This document shows, piece after piece, positions 46,267 through 54,047 of a stretch of DNA of 64,000 nt. The number at the start of each line of letters is the position of its first letter. Position 1 is the first letter of the stretch. The stretch comes from Sulfurospirillum deleyianum DSM 6946 (GTDB lineage: Bacteria > Campylobacterota > Campylobacteria > Campylobacterales > Sulfurospirillaceae), in NCBI RefSeq assembly GCF_000024885.1, contig NC_013512.1, positions 1,984,001 through 2,048,000 on the forward strand, written 5' to 3'. The notes under the pieces were generated by a model. It was not told where the DNA came from, searched no databases, and saw nothing but the letters and a program-made list of their open reading frames with translations. Position numbers and translations under genes: made by a program.

Positions 46267-47511
46267 TCATTTTCTGATTTTAACTCTAATTTTTTGCATA
46301 TATGCCTTTGCCATCGCTTCTTCAAAGGCTTCGTTGTTGGCGTACTCATGCCCAAAGACTTTTTGCCATAAACTCTCATCTTCCATGCAAAGATAGAAAA
46401 AAACCTCGGTGTGCCACGGTGCAAAAGCCTTGTAAAGTGTGCTAAACATCTCCTCTTTAAAGCTGAGGGGATAGGAGTATTTGCCACTCGCATCCACTAA
46501 AGGCATTTGCAAAATTTTACTGCTTTGCGCACGCAGTCGTATCTTTTTCAACACAGGCTTAATGAAGGTCAGCGTGCCCATGGAGATAAGCGCAACCTCT
46601 TTACATGTAAAGCGCTCAAGTAGCTCTTTAACAATGGCGGTGTACGCCTCTTTCCACCCTTCAAATAAGACGATGGGATGAAAATGAAAGCCTACCAATA
46701 CGCCTTTATCCGCCAGCGCTCTAGCACTTTGGATACGCTCTGTTAGGCTTGAAGAGCGTTTTTCCTCGTTGTCGATGATAACCTGAGGGTTAAGCGACCA
46801 CGTACAAAGAACATTTTTAGGCACTTCATGTTCTAAGAGATAGCTAATGTTGTCCGACTTGCTTTTAAACTCCAAAATGACATTGGGATGTTTTCGTGCA
46901 AAGCTAAAAAGCGCTTCTAAAACGCCCACACGATTCCCCCACATTAAAGAATCCGATGACTGTCCCGTGCCAATGTGGTAGGTTTTAGTAGGGTCAAGCT
47001 CCAAACGCTCCAACTTTTGGGCAAAGTTTTTATCAAATGTGATGGTGTTGTTTTTGTAAAAACTCTGAATGGAACAGTACGAACAGTCAAACCCACAACT
47101 CTCCACAGCATCCAAAGTCATCAGGTTGCAACAGCGTGTTTTAGGCGATGCCACGGGACAAGAGCCAAGCCCTAGATGCTCCTTTTCCACCTCTTCGATG
47201 TTAAAACGCTCCTTTTTAAAATCGTTGGGCGTTTTGGGGTAGGTTTTGAGGGTGTTTTTTAAGCGCTCATAGGCTTGTTGCAAGGCTAAAAACGCCTCTT
47301 TTTTGCTCTCTTTATCCACCCAAAAGGCTTCTATATTCTCATCCCACATCTGCATATCAACCGCCATGATGATGAACTGCTGAATTTGCGAAAAGCTCAA
47401 ATGATACGCTAAGGCTTTGGTTTTTACAAAGCTTTGTGTATTTACATGTAAACTTTGAAAGGGGGTGTTTTCGCACGCTTTTTCAAAGTGTTCAAGGTTC
47501 GTATCTAACAT
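46267..47511 (-). CDS. Spore-photoproduct-lyase-like radical SAM protein
   Basis: A 414-residue radical SAM protein with the cluster motif CGFDCSYC and flanking TLDAVESCG, IGTGQSSDSL and ILEFKSKSDNISYLL, as in the spore photoproduct lyase (SPL) family. SPL repairs UV thymine dimers in spores, but this organism group does not sporulate, so its substrate is open; DNA or nucleotide repair is a guess. The ATG at 47511 has GGGAGAAAT ahead and lies 20 bp inside the upstream gene. It is followed by the methylase gene after 34 bp. Confidence 0.82.
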   Translation of the reverse strand: MLDTNLEHFEKACENTPFQSLHVNTQSFVKTKALAYHLSFSQIQQFIIMAVDMQMWDENIEAFWVDKESKKEAFLALQQAYERLKNTLKTYPKTPNDFKKERFNIEEVEKEHLGLGSCPVASPKTRCCNLMTLDAVESCGFDCSYCSIQSFYKNNTITFDKNFAQKLERLELDPTKTYHIGTGQSSDSLMWGNRVGVLEALFSFARKHPNVILEFKSKSDNISYLLEHEVPKNVLCTWSLNPQVIIDNEEKRSSSLTERIQSARALADKGVLVGFHFHPIVLFEGWKEAYTAIVKELLERFTCKEVALISMGTLTFIKPVLKKIRLRAQSSKILQMPLVDASGKYSYPLSFKEEMFSTLYKAFAPWHTEVFFYLCMEDESLWQKVFGHEYANNEAFEEAMAKAYMQKIRVKIRK

Positions 47512-48028
47512 ATTTCTCCCATAATTTAATGCTTTTAGTGACCCAATTTCCCACGTCTGTTTTGCTAGGAATTGTATCTTCCAAATGGTCTGAGACCACT
47601 TTAAACACATAGGTTTTGATAGGGTTTGGAAGGGTTTGGATGAAAATGTCCGCTTCCATATCCACCAAAGTCGTCTTTACATGTAAGGCATCTTCGAGCG
47701 CCTTTGGGTGTGAAGAACAGCTCGCAAAAGGCATACCCAAACCCTCCTGTGTGGTGCAAAAAAGTGTGCCTTTAGCAATGCTTCTATCGACACACCCCGC
47801 AATGCCAATATTTATCGCAACGTGCGGTTCATAGAGACTCAGCGCATACAAAAGCGCCTCTTTGGAATTTTGGCTTCCCATGCCTGAGACGATGAGAGCG
47901 ATGTGTTCGTTTTCGTAAAGATTGAACGGTTGCTTTGCTGTACATCTCAGTTTAAAATGCCCAATAATCGGCTTTGCTTCCGCCACTAGTGCGGTGTGAA
48001 TGAGGGTGTGAATGTTTCTAGTAGACAT
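47492..48028 (-). CDS. Nucleoside phosphorylase/nucleosidase-like protein
   Basis: A 178-residue protein that resembles a shortened nucleosidase of the MTA/SAH type: HTALVAEAKPII at the start, LIVSGMGSQNSKEAL, AINIGIAGCVDRS, and LVDMEADIF in place of the usual substrate-binding VEMEGAA. It overlaps the RelE toxin gene upstream by 11 bp and the radical SAM gene downstream by 20 bp. Shared expression with an SPL-like enzyme hints at removal of a base or salvage of SAM products. Activity is unproven. ATG 48034 is an alternative start. Confidence 0.65.
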   Translation of the reverse strand: MSTRNIHTLIHTALVAEAKPIIGHFKLRCTAKQPFNLYENEHIALIVSGMGSQNSKEALLYALSLYEPHVAINIGIAGCVDRSIAKGTLFCTTQEGLGMPFASCSSHPKALEDALHVKTTLVDMEADIFIQTLPNPIKTYVFKVVSDHLEDTIPSKTDVGNWVTKSIKLWEKYVRYEP

Positions 48029-48293
48029 CGTCATGCGCACCGATGTCAAGTAAAATAATTTCATTTTCAACAATGATAAAATCTAAAATAATGCGGTACT
48101 GTAAGTCCAAAGAGACGGAATAAAATGCTTTAAGATTGCCTTGTAGTTTATGCAAACGCAAAAAGGGATGGTGTGGATTGGCACTTAAAAGTGTCAGCGT
48201 TTTTTCGTATTTGCTGTGCATTTCGGGGTGTTTTTTGAAAAATTTGAGCGATTTTTTAAAATATTCGTCCGTTCGGGTAATGTTATAAGGCAT
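48018..48293 (-). CDS. RelE/ParE-family toxin
   Basis: A 91-residue toxin-like protein: a helical N-terminus with FFKKHPEMHSKYEK, then LHKLQGNLKAFYSVSLDLQYRIILDF and a terminal LLDIGAHDDVY, which is the common RelE/YafQ pattern. Such toxins usually cut mRNA on the ribosome. It overlaps the antitoxin gene by 11 bp. A downstream overlap ties it to the nucleosidase-like gene, so toxin expression may be linked with the rest of the block. Confidence 0.85.
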   Translation of the reverse strand: MPYNITRTDEYFKKSLKFFKKHPEMHSKYEKTLTLLSANPHHPFLRLHKLQGNLKAFYSVSLDLQYRIILDFIIVENEIILLDIGAHDDVY

Positions 48294-48537
48294 TGCGTAG
48301 CTCGCTTAGATGCTCTTCCACGCTTTGTGTTTTATAACGCCCTTCCTTAATCTCTTGCATCGTCTCTTCATAAAGTCGGTCAAGTTCTAACGTACGCAAA
48401 TTTTTGTACCGCTCAATGTCAATCACAACGTATTTGTTTTTTCCACGCACGTTAATGATGACTTCACTGGCTTTTTCAAAGAGTTTATCAAGGAGTGTGA
48501 CCCCTTTGGTTTTAATGTCGTTGGCTGAAACTATCAT
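48283..48537 (-). CDS. Phd/YefM-type antitoxin
   Basis: An 84-residue antitoxin. The N-terminal part (IVSANDIKTKGVTLLDKL, then VIINVRGKNKYVVIDIERYKNL) is a Phd/YefM DNA-binding fold; the C-terminal acidic helix would wrap the toxin. It precedes the RelE-like gene with an 11-bp overlap. Just upstream are a TATAAT on the minus strand and nested palindromes that form a fitting autoregulatory operator. Confidence 0.88.
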   Translation of the reverse strand: MIVSANDIKTKGVTLLDKLFEKASEVIINVRGKNKYVVIDIERYKNLRTLELDRLYEETMQEIKEGRYKTQSVEEHLSELRNAL

Positions 48538-48541
48538 AAGC

Positions 48542-48581
48542 GTATCCTTAATCGTACGATTTAGCGTATTATAAAGGATAC
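48542..48581 (-). promoter_or_regulatory. Promoter/operator of the toxin-antitoxin pair
   Basis: GTATCCTT (48542-48549) and AAGGATAC (48574-48581) form a perfect 8-bp inverted repeat. Between them AATCGTACGATT (48550-48561) is a 12-bp perfect palindrome, and ATTATA (48568-48573) is a TATAAT -10 on the minus strand. The palindrome would cover the start of transcription, a classic place for antitoxin binding. The antitoxin ATG is at 48537. Confidence 0.7.
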
Positions 48582-48623
48582 TTTTGGAAAGTTGGCTGAG
48601 GGAGTTGGGTTACATGTATAAGG

Positions 48624-49079
48624 TTAATCCCATCCGCTATTGTATTCTGTTTCTAATATTGTTTCAATATAATTTTTATCTCTAAAATAAACTCTACAAG
48701 ATAAACATCTCCATTCTCCATTCTTCTCATCTTGTAGGCGAATAAGTTTTTTTTCTTTATCGTAGCAGAGCTGGCAAAAAGGACCATCTTTTGTTCCATC
48801 ATCTTTGTTTGCCCAATAATAAGGCATTTCAAATTGAAGTTTCGTTTTTATTTCTAATGCGTTTTTAAGTTCTTGCTTTTCTTGCTCACTTTCAAGAAGG
48901 GCTTCTTTAATATCTGCCATTTTAGTTTTTATATCAGCAAGCGATTCAATCAAGTATGCAAGTTTTAATTTGACTTCTGCTTTTTCGAGAGAATCACTAC
49001 TATCTTTCAAAAATTTTGCAATTTCCATTGCCCCTTTGACGCTACTTGCAGCAGTAGAAATAATTGCCATATCAAACAT
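48624..49079 (-). CDS. Coiled-coil protein with C-terminal zinc knuckles, unknown function
   Basis: A 151-residue protein. The N-terminus (ISTAASSVKGAMEIAKFL) and the next 60 residues are helical and heptad-like. The C-terminal third has CQLC and CLSC pairs about 23 residues apart, likely binding zinc. Proteins of this shape are often found in phage-like or defence regions, but I do not recognise the family. The ATG at 49079 has AAAGGAGC ahead; the earlier ATG at 49097 lies within that site. It is preceded by a 48-residue gene. Confidence 0.6.
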   Translation of the reverse strand: MFDMAIISTAASSVKGAMEIAKFLKDSSDSLEKAEVKLKLAYLIESLADIKTKMADIKEALLESEQEKQELKNALEIKTKLQFEMPYYWANKDDGTKDGPFCQLCYDKEKKLIRLQDEKNGEWRCLSCRVYFRDKNYIETILETEYNSGWD

Positions 49080-49093
49080 AAAAAACGCTCCTT

Positions 49094-49240
49094 TCAAGCC
49101 GATATTTTGACATGATACTTTGCCATAAGCGCTTTAGCTTTTTCTTGCAGAGGTTTTGGGGCTGGCCGGTAGCCTTCTATTTTTTGGGAAATTGCAACGA
49201 CTTTTCTGATGCTCTCTTTTGAAATTTCACGCTTTTTCAT
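49094..49240 (-). CDS. Small 48-residue basic protein, unknown
   Basis: A short open frame from ATG 49238-49240 to TGA 49094-49096 reads MKKREISKESIRKVVAISQK and continues IEGYRPAPKPLQEKAKALMA, ending KISA. It is Lys-rich and likely helical, with a Pro-rich hinge (RPAPKP). The stop lies just ahead of the zinc-knuckle gene and overlaps its alternative ATG. An antitoxin- or regulator-like role is possible. No database check was possible. Confidence 0.5.
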   Translation of the reverse strand: MKKREISKESIRKVVAISQKIEGYRPAPKPLQEKAKALMAKYHVKISA

Positions 49241-49315
49241 TCACTCGCACCTGTCTTAAATTGCCTAATGGTAGCACATTGTTGCTCCAAATAGAACTTG
49301 ATTGCATGGCATTAA

Positions 49316-49471
49316 AAAGAACTTTACGGTAGTTTTAAAGATTTTGGTGTGGGCATTGTGCATGGTTTTTTAACCAAAGTATTTCTCTTCTTAATCGTAA
49401 TGCACGTTGCGGGTGTCATTTTGTATGCCATTAAAACGAAGAATAACATCGTCAAACGTATGTGGTTTTAA
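49316..49471 (+). pseudogene. 3' fragment of a cytochrome b561-type membrane gene
   Basis: The frame 49316-49471 encodes KELYGSFKDFGVGIVHGFLT, then KVFLFLIVMHVAGVILYAIK and ends NNIVKRMWF. This is the last membrane helix and tail of a di-haem cytochrome b561 (a His in MHVAG would bind haem). There is no start and a stop codon lies immediately upstream, so it is a leftover. It fills most of the gap between the small gene and the ABC operon, and implies a deletion at this junction. Confidence 0.65.
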
Positions 49472-49531
49472 AAAGCCTAAAATAGAGTAAAATATGAAAA
49501 TTACCATCTTTACATGTAAAAAGAGGATGCC

Positions 49532-50218
49532 ATGCTAAAAGCGATTGGGTTGCAAAAGGTTTATCATCAAGGAGAGGTGGCACAAGAGGTCATCAAAAAC
49601 CTCTCTTTGGAGATAAAAGGTGGAGAGTTTGTCTCGTTTGTGGGACCTAGTGGAAGCGGTAAAAGTACGGTGCTGAACATGTTAGGCTGTTTGGATACGC
49701 CCACAAAGGGAGACATTTGGATTAACGACACCGCTATCACAACGATGAGTCGCACCCAAAGAGCTCATTTTCGAGGAGAAAACATTGGGTTTATCTTTCA
49801 AAGTTTTAACCTTATTCCCGTGCTAAGCGTGTATGAAAATATCGAGTATCCGCTTATTATGGTGCAAAATCTACCTGAACATGAACGCCAAAAGCGTATT
49901 ATGCACCTGCTTGAAGCGGTGGGAATGGTAGAGCACAAAGATAAAACCCCCGATAAAATCTCAGGTGGTCAGATGCAACGTGTCGCCATTGCCAGAGCTT
50001 TAGTGGGACAACCCAAAGTGGTCTTTGCCGATGAGCCTACCGCTAATTTAGACAGTAAAACTGCGCATATGATTCTTGATTTGATGAAAGAGATTCAACG
50101 AAAATACCAGACTACCTTTGTGTTCGCCACCCATGATGAAAAAATTGTCGCCAATGTGGATAGACTTATTACGCTGATTGATGGTGAAATCGTAGAGGAT
50201 AAAAGGATGCGTCCATGA
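49532..50218 (+). CDS. ABC exporter ATP-binding subunit (LolD/MacB type)
   Basis: A 228-residue ATPase with Walker A GPSGSGKST, signature ISGGQMQRVAIARAL, Walker B VVFADEPTANLDS and a switch His in FATHDEK. This subgroup serves transporters that pull lipids or lipoproteins from the inner membrane rather than import substrates. It overlaps the permease gene by 4 bp and starts a four-gene operon. A TTACATGTAA copy lies 13 bp upstream of the ATG. Confidence 0.93.
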   Translation: MLKAIGLQKVYHQGEVAQEVIKNLSLEIKGGEFVSFVGPSGSGKSTVLNMLGCLDTPTKGDIWINDTAITTMSRTQRAHFRGENIGFIFQSFNLIPVLSVYENIEYPLIMVQNLPEHERQKRIMHLLEAVGMVEHKDKTPDKISGGQMQRVAIARALVGQPKVVFADEPTANLDSKTAHMILDLMKEIQRKYQTTFVFATHDEKIVANVDRLITLIDGEIVEDKRMRP

Positions 50219-51450
50219 ACAATATTATCAAAATGTCTTACCGCAATCTCATGCGCAATTTTAGACGAACCCTGCTCACGGCTTCACTCATTACCGTAGG
50301 CGTGGTCTTTGTTCTTATCTACACCGCACTTTCAAGCAGTTTTAAAAGCTACACCATCGGGCAAATTACCGATTCGGTGATGGGGCATATTCAGATTCAC
50401 AAAAAAGGGTATGTTGCCTCTGTCGATAGCTTACCACTGGATAAAAACATGAATGCCAAAATGGTTGAGATGATTGAAGGGGAGATTAAAAACAATCCTT
50501 TGATTGAGAGTTATTCGTTTCGTATCAAATTTGGTGCCATGTTCTCCAATTTTACCACCACCACCAACATCAGACTCAATGCCATCTATCCTGAAAAAGA
50601 GTTCAAAACCCTTCCTCTCTTAAAAGAGAGAGTCTCAGACCTGAGTGGTGCATTAAAACAAGGTGAAATTATCGTGCCTGAGTTGCTGATTAAAGGAATG
50701 GATGTCAAACTAGGCGATACCATCGTTTTGGTAGCGAATAATAAAAATGGCTCCGTCAATGGAGTCAATCTCAAAGTCGCAGGCATTTTAGGTCAAGTCA
50801 TGGGACCAGGAGGCAGAGACGGCTACATTCATATCGAAGATGCCAAAAAAGCTCTGCGTATGAACGAAGCAGAGGTGAGTGAGATTGTTTTACGTCTTAA
50901 AGATGTTGAAGGTCTCAAAGATGCGGAAAAATCCTTACAACCCATTTTGGCAAAACAGAATAAAGAGGGAAAACCTCTTTTTGAGGTGCATACGTGGGAG
51001 CAACTCTCTCCTTTTTACAATATCATCAAGATGATTGATATTATGAATATTTCCATTCAGATTATTTTGATTTCCATCGTGCTGATTTCCATACTAAACG
51101 TCATGATTATGAGTGTGTTTGAGCGGATTCGCGAGATTGGAACGATTGCCGCCATTGGCACACCGCCTTTGAGCATTGTCAAACTCTTTTTAAGTGAGGG
51201 TTTGATGTTGGGTCTATTTGGTGCCGTTTTAGGGAGCATCATCTCCTATGTCATCATAACCCTTTTAAAACTTTTTCCCATTACGTACAGTTTTGGACAA
51301 CAAAGTGGCTTAGTCCTCAGCCCAACGCTGGGTATTCAAGAGATTCTTAGTGTCGGTGTTATTGTCATCATCATCGCTCTCATCGCTTCAATCTCACCTG
51401 CCATTAAAGCTTCAAGGCTTGATCCTGTTGAAGCCTTACGAACCTATTAG
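50215..51450 (+). CDS. ABC exporter permease (FtsX/LolC-like)
   Basis: A 411-residue permease: one N-terminal helix (about 20-45), a large periplasmic domain (about 50-270, MacB-PCD type), then three helices at the C-terminus (ISIQIILISIVLISILNVMI, LMLGLFGAVLGSIISYVII, and SVGVIVIIIALIASI), ending SRLDPVEALR as in FtsX proteins. With the preceding ATPase it should form a mechanotransmission-type exporter. A single permease gene implies a homodimer. Confidence 0.92.
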   Translation: MNNIIKMSYRNLMRNFRRTLLTASLITVGVVFVLIYTALSSSFKSYTIGQITDSVMGHIQIHKKGYVASVDSLPLDKNMNAKMVEMIEGEIKNNPLIESYSFRIKFGAMFSNFTTTTNIRLNAIYPEKEFKTLPLLKERVSDLSGALKQGEIIVPELLIKGMDVKLGDTIVLVANNKNGSVNGVNLKVAGILGQVMGPGGRDGYIHIEDAKKALRMNEAEVSEIVLRLKDVEGLKDAEKSLQPILAKQNKEGKPLFEVHTWEQLSPFYNIIKMIDIMNISIQIILISIVLISILNVMIMSVFERIREIGTIAAIGTPPLSIVKLFLSEGLMLGLFGAVLGSIISYVIITLLKLFPITYSFGQQSGLVLSPTLGIQEILSVGVIVIIIALIASISPAIKASRLDPVEALRTY

Positions 51451-51459
51451 GAGAAACGT

Positions 51460-52176
51460 ATGAAAAAAATAGCCCTTTTTATCGTCGCATGTATGACCTG
51501 TTTGAGTGCCCAGAGTATTTTAGAGCAGGTCGATAAAAAACTCTCCCCAAATTCAGCGGAGAGCTACAAAAAGCTTATCAACATAGAGCCTGATGGAAGC
51601 AAAAAAGAGTTTTTGCTCTATCAAATCAAAAAAGATAAGAACAAAATGGTATCACTCTTTTTGCAACCTGATAGCGAAAAAGGCAGAAGCACGTTGCGCT
51701 TGGATGATAATATGTGGCTTTTTATCCCCGATGTGGGAAAACCCATTCGTATTACCTCGATGCAAAGCGTGGTAGGCGGTGTTTTTAACAACAGCGACAT
51801 CATGCAACTGGACTTTTCAGCGGAATATGATATCAAAGCGCAAAAAGAGGAAAATGGGCAGATTATTTTGGACTTGAAAGCAAAAAATGAGAGTGTTGCT
51901 TACGATCATCTGGTGATGGAAGTCGATCAAAAAACGCTGACACCGACCAAAATCATCTGCTACACCTCAACCGATATGTTGATTAAAACACTTTACTACA
52001 AGGATATGAAAGATTTTGGAGGAGGCATCGTGCGTCCTGCGGTCATCGAAACCGACTCGCCTCTGTATAAAGGGTATAAATCCATCATGGTCTATGGAAA
52101 AATGAAAGAAAGAACATTCCCCAATGAAGTCTTTACGATAGAAAACATTGGAAAAGTTCAAGAATTAAGAGAGTAA
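51460..52176 (+). CDS. LolA-like periplasmic lipoprotein-sorting family protein
   Basis: A 238-residue secreted protein with a signal peptide (KKIALFIVACMTCLSA) and the fold pattern of outer-membrane lipoprotein-sorting proteins (LFLQPDSEKGRSTLRLDDNMWLFIPDVGKPIRI in parts, then EYDIKA and LDLKAKN). Such proteins bind lipid or lipoprotein in a half-barrel. It follows the permease by 9 bp and abuts the barrel gene. It may carry the exported substrate across the periplasm (inference). Confidence 0.8.
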   Translation: MKKIALFIVACMTCLSAQSILEQVDKKLSPNSAESYKKLINIEPDGSKKEFLLYQIKKDKNKMVSLFLQPDSEKGRSTLRLDDNMWLFIPDVGKPIRITSMQSVVGGVFNNSDIMQLDFSAEYDIKAQKEENGQIILDLKAKNESVAYDHLVMEVDQKTLTPTKIICYTSTDMLIKTLYYKDMKDFGGGIVRPAVIETDSPLYKGYKSIMVYGKMKERTFPNEVFTIENIGKVQELRE

Positions 52177-53283
52177 ATGAAAGCCTTACATGTCATGATG
52201 TTTGCCTGTGTGATAGGCTATGCGGGGGATTATGATTTTGATATGGAAGCCATTGAAGTCAAACCCTATACGCTCAGTGGCTATCTTAGGGGAGACACTA
52301 AATTTCAAGGCATCAATGAAGACTCACCGATGTATTTTTCTAAAAATAAAGATTCCATGAAGTCCTATTTTGGGGAGGGGAATATCAAATTTGCCTACTT
52401 CAACGATACGGTAAAACTCGACTCTGAGACCATGCTCAATGCTTCTAGGGTAGATGGAGAAAAGAGCGATGAAGCAACGCTCTTACAACTTTTTATGCAA
52501 TACACCTTTAATCAAAACCATCGTGTGGAAGTGGGTAAAAAAGCCCCCAAATGGGGAAAGGGATACTTTGTCAATCCCATCGCTTTTTTTGATCGCAAAA
52601 AAGACCCCAATGAGCCTGAAAACTCACGTGAAGGCTACGTTATGGCAAATTATCGTTACAACAAAAGCCTAGAGGGTGATCTTAAAAACCTCGCTTTTGA
52701 TCTGTTGTTTATGAAAAATGATGCGCATATCAATGAAGATTTTTCCGATGAAGAAGCCAATAACATAGGGCTTAAAAGCTATTTTTTATATTGTGATACC
52801 GACATTGATCTTATCTATTTTCACAGCGATACCCAAAACGATAAAATGGGATTTGATTTTTCAAAAAATCTTCAAACCAATTTTGAAATTCACGGGGAAT
52901 TCGCCACCACCGTAGGCGAGAACTCCTATGCCTATCTTTTGGGACTTAAATATCTCACTACGTTTGATTTGACCATTACGTCTGAGTATTTTTACCAAAG
53001 CGAACAGCAAGAGCACTCCGAGCCCTTTTACGACCATCGCTACATGATGCACCAACTCTCTCAAAAAGAGCCTTTGGATATTTTATACAGCAGTGTATAC
53101 TATAAAAATATGTACAATCTTGATGACCGCTCCATGCAAAATACCCTAGGGGTAACGTATAGCTTTAAAAACAACATGCTCCTAGATCTCTCTTACAGTT
53201 ACAACAGCGGTAAAAGCACTTCAGAGTATGGCTCAAAACTCGTACAAGATACCCTTTGGGCAAAGGTCTATTGGTACTTTTAA
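52177..53283 (+). CDS. Predicted outer-membrane beta-barrel protein
   Basis: A 368-residue protein with a short signal-like N-terminus (KALHVMMFACVIGYAG), many alternating beta segments with aromatic ends (for example FEIHGEFATTVG, YLLGLKYLTTFDLTITSEYF) and a C-terminal WAKVYWYF, the terminal aromatic signal of outer-membrane barrels. Its ATG directly follows the stop of the LolA-like gene. Its role is probably the outer-membrane end of the ABC system or a receptor for its cargo. The family was not recognised. Confidence 0.75.
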   Translation: MKALHVMMFACVIGYAGDYDFDMEAIEVKPYTLSGYLRGDTKFQGINEDSPMYFSKNKDSMKSYFGEGNIKFAYFNDTVKLDSETMLNASRVDGEKSDEATLLQLFMQYTFNQNHRVEVGKKAPKWGKGYFVNPIAFFDRKKDPNEPENSREGYVMANYRYNKSLEGDLKNLAFDLLFMKNDAHINEDFSDEEANNIGLKSYFLYCDTDIDLIYFHSDTQNDKMGFDFSKNLQTNFEIHGEFATTVGENSYAYLLGLKYLTTFDLTITSEYFYQSEQQEHSEPFYDHRYMMHQLSQKEPLDILYSSVYYKNMYNLDDRSMQNTLGVTYSFKNNMLLDLSYSYNSGKSTSEYGSKLVQDTLWAKVYWYF

Positions 53284-53297
53284 GCACACGCTTAAAA
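53278..53297. terminator. Palindromic bidirectional terminator
   Basis: TTTTAAGC and GCTTAAAA pair perfectly around ACAC. The hairpin includes the stop codons of both convergent genes, the barrel gene on the plus strand and the activator ATPase on the minus strand, which are only 8 bp apart. Confidence 0.8.
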
Positions 53298-54047
53298 GAC
53301 TTCAAACCCTGAAAGTGCCGCACCCACTGCGCCCATGAGTTGGGGGTGTTTGGGGATGACAATGGTTCGCTCTAGCTTTTTTTCTAACATATAGTGCAAA
53401 AACGGATTGAGCGCACCGCCACCTGTGAAAACGATGGTTTCACTCTCTTTGATGACAAATTTTCGAGCCATGGAAGCCAAACGTGAAGCGATGGATTCAT
53501 GTACACCATAGCAGATATTGGCTAGGCTCTCTTTTTTGGCGATAAGCGAGATAACCTCAGACTCCGCAAACACAGCGCACATACTCGATATTGTGAGTTC
53601 TTTATCGTGCTCAAACCCTGCTTTTGAAAAGACTTCCATCTCTAGCCCCAAACGATTGGCGGCGATTTCTAGGAATTTCCCTGTCCCAGCCGCACATTTG
53701 TCGTTCATGCGAAAGTCGGTAAAACTACCCAATTCTCCCATTTTGATGACTTTACTGTCTTGTCCACCCAAATCAATCACCGTAGCGACACTGGGCTCAA
53801 AAAAGTAAGCTCCTTTGGCGTGGGCTTTGATTTCGCTTATCACGGGCGCTCCGTGCGAATCTTCTAACATATAACGCCCATAACCCGTGGCGACGAGCAT
53901 TTTGACCTCTTTGTCCTCTAAGTATTCGCCCACGATTTTATCTTGATTAAAAATCGTTGGAATGACTGCGCTATGCACAATCTCCCGTTCTCTGCCAATG
54001 CCGATGATTTTTGTATAGGTCGAGCCTATATCCACACCCCAAAACAT
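53292..54047 (-). CDS. ATP-dependent activator of the dehydratase/double-cubane type
   Basis: A 251-residue ASKHA ATPase (BcrA/BadF/HgdC family). It begins GVDIGSTYTKIIGIG, has VIDLGGQDSKVIKM, and keeps the two cluster cysteines in NDKCAAGTGKFLE and SSMCAVFAESE; a 4Fe-4S cluster would be shared between two subunits. It drives low-potential electrons into a partner using ATP. The partner gene ends 1 bp before this start. Single activator plus single reductase suggests DCCP reductase (E. coli YjiL-like) rather than a classical dehydratase set. Confidence 0.88.
   Translation of the reverse strand: MFWGVDIGSTYTKIIGIGREREIVHSAVIPTIFNQDKIVGEYLEDKEVKMLVATGYGRYMLEDSHGAPVISEIKAHAKGAYFFEPSVATVIDLGGQDSKVIKMGELGSFTDFRMNDKCAAGTGKFLEIAANRLGLEMEVFSKAGFEHDKELTISSMCAVFAESEVISLIAKKESLANICYGVHESIASRLASMARKFVIKESETIVFTGGGALNPFLHYMLEKKLERTIVIPKHPQLMGAVGAALSGFEVF

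Noticed and set aside
46233-46493. N-terminal extension of the C5-methylase (start at 46493)
   Set aside because: It runs into the upstream radical SAM gene, is not protein-like, and the methylase family starts at the KVVSFFSGCGG segment.
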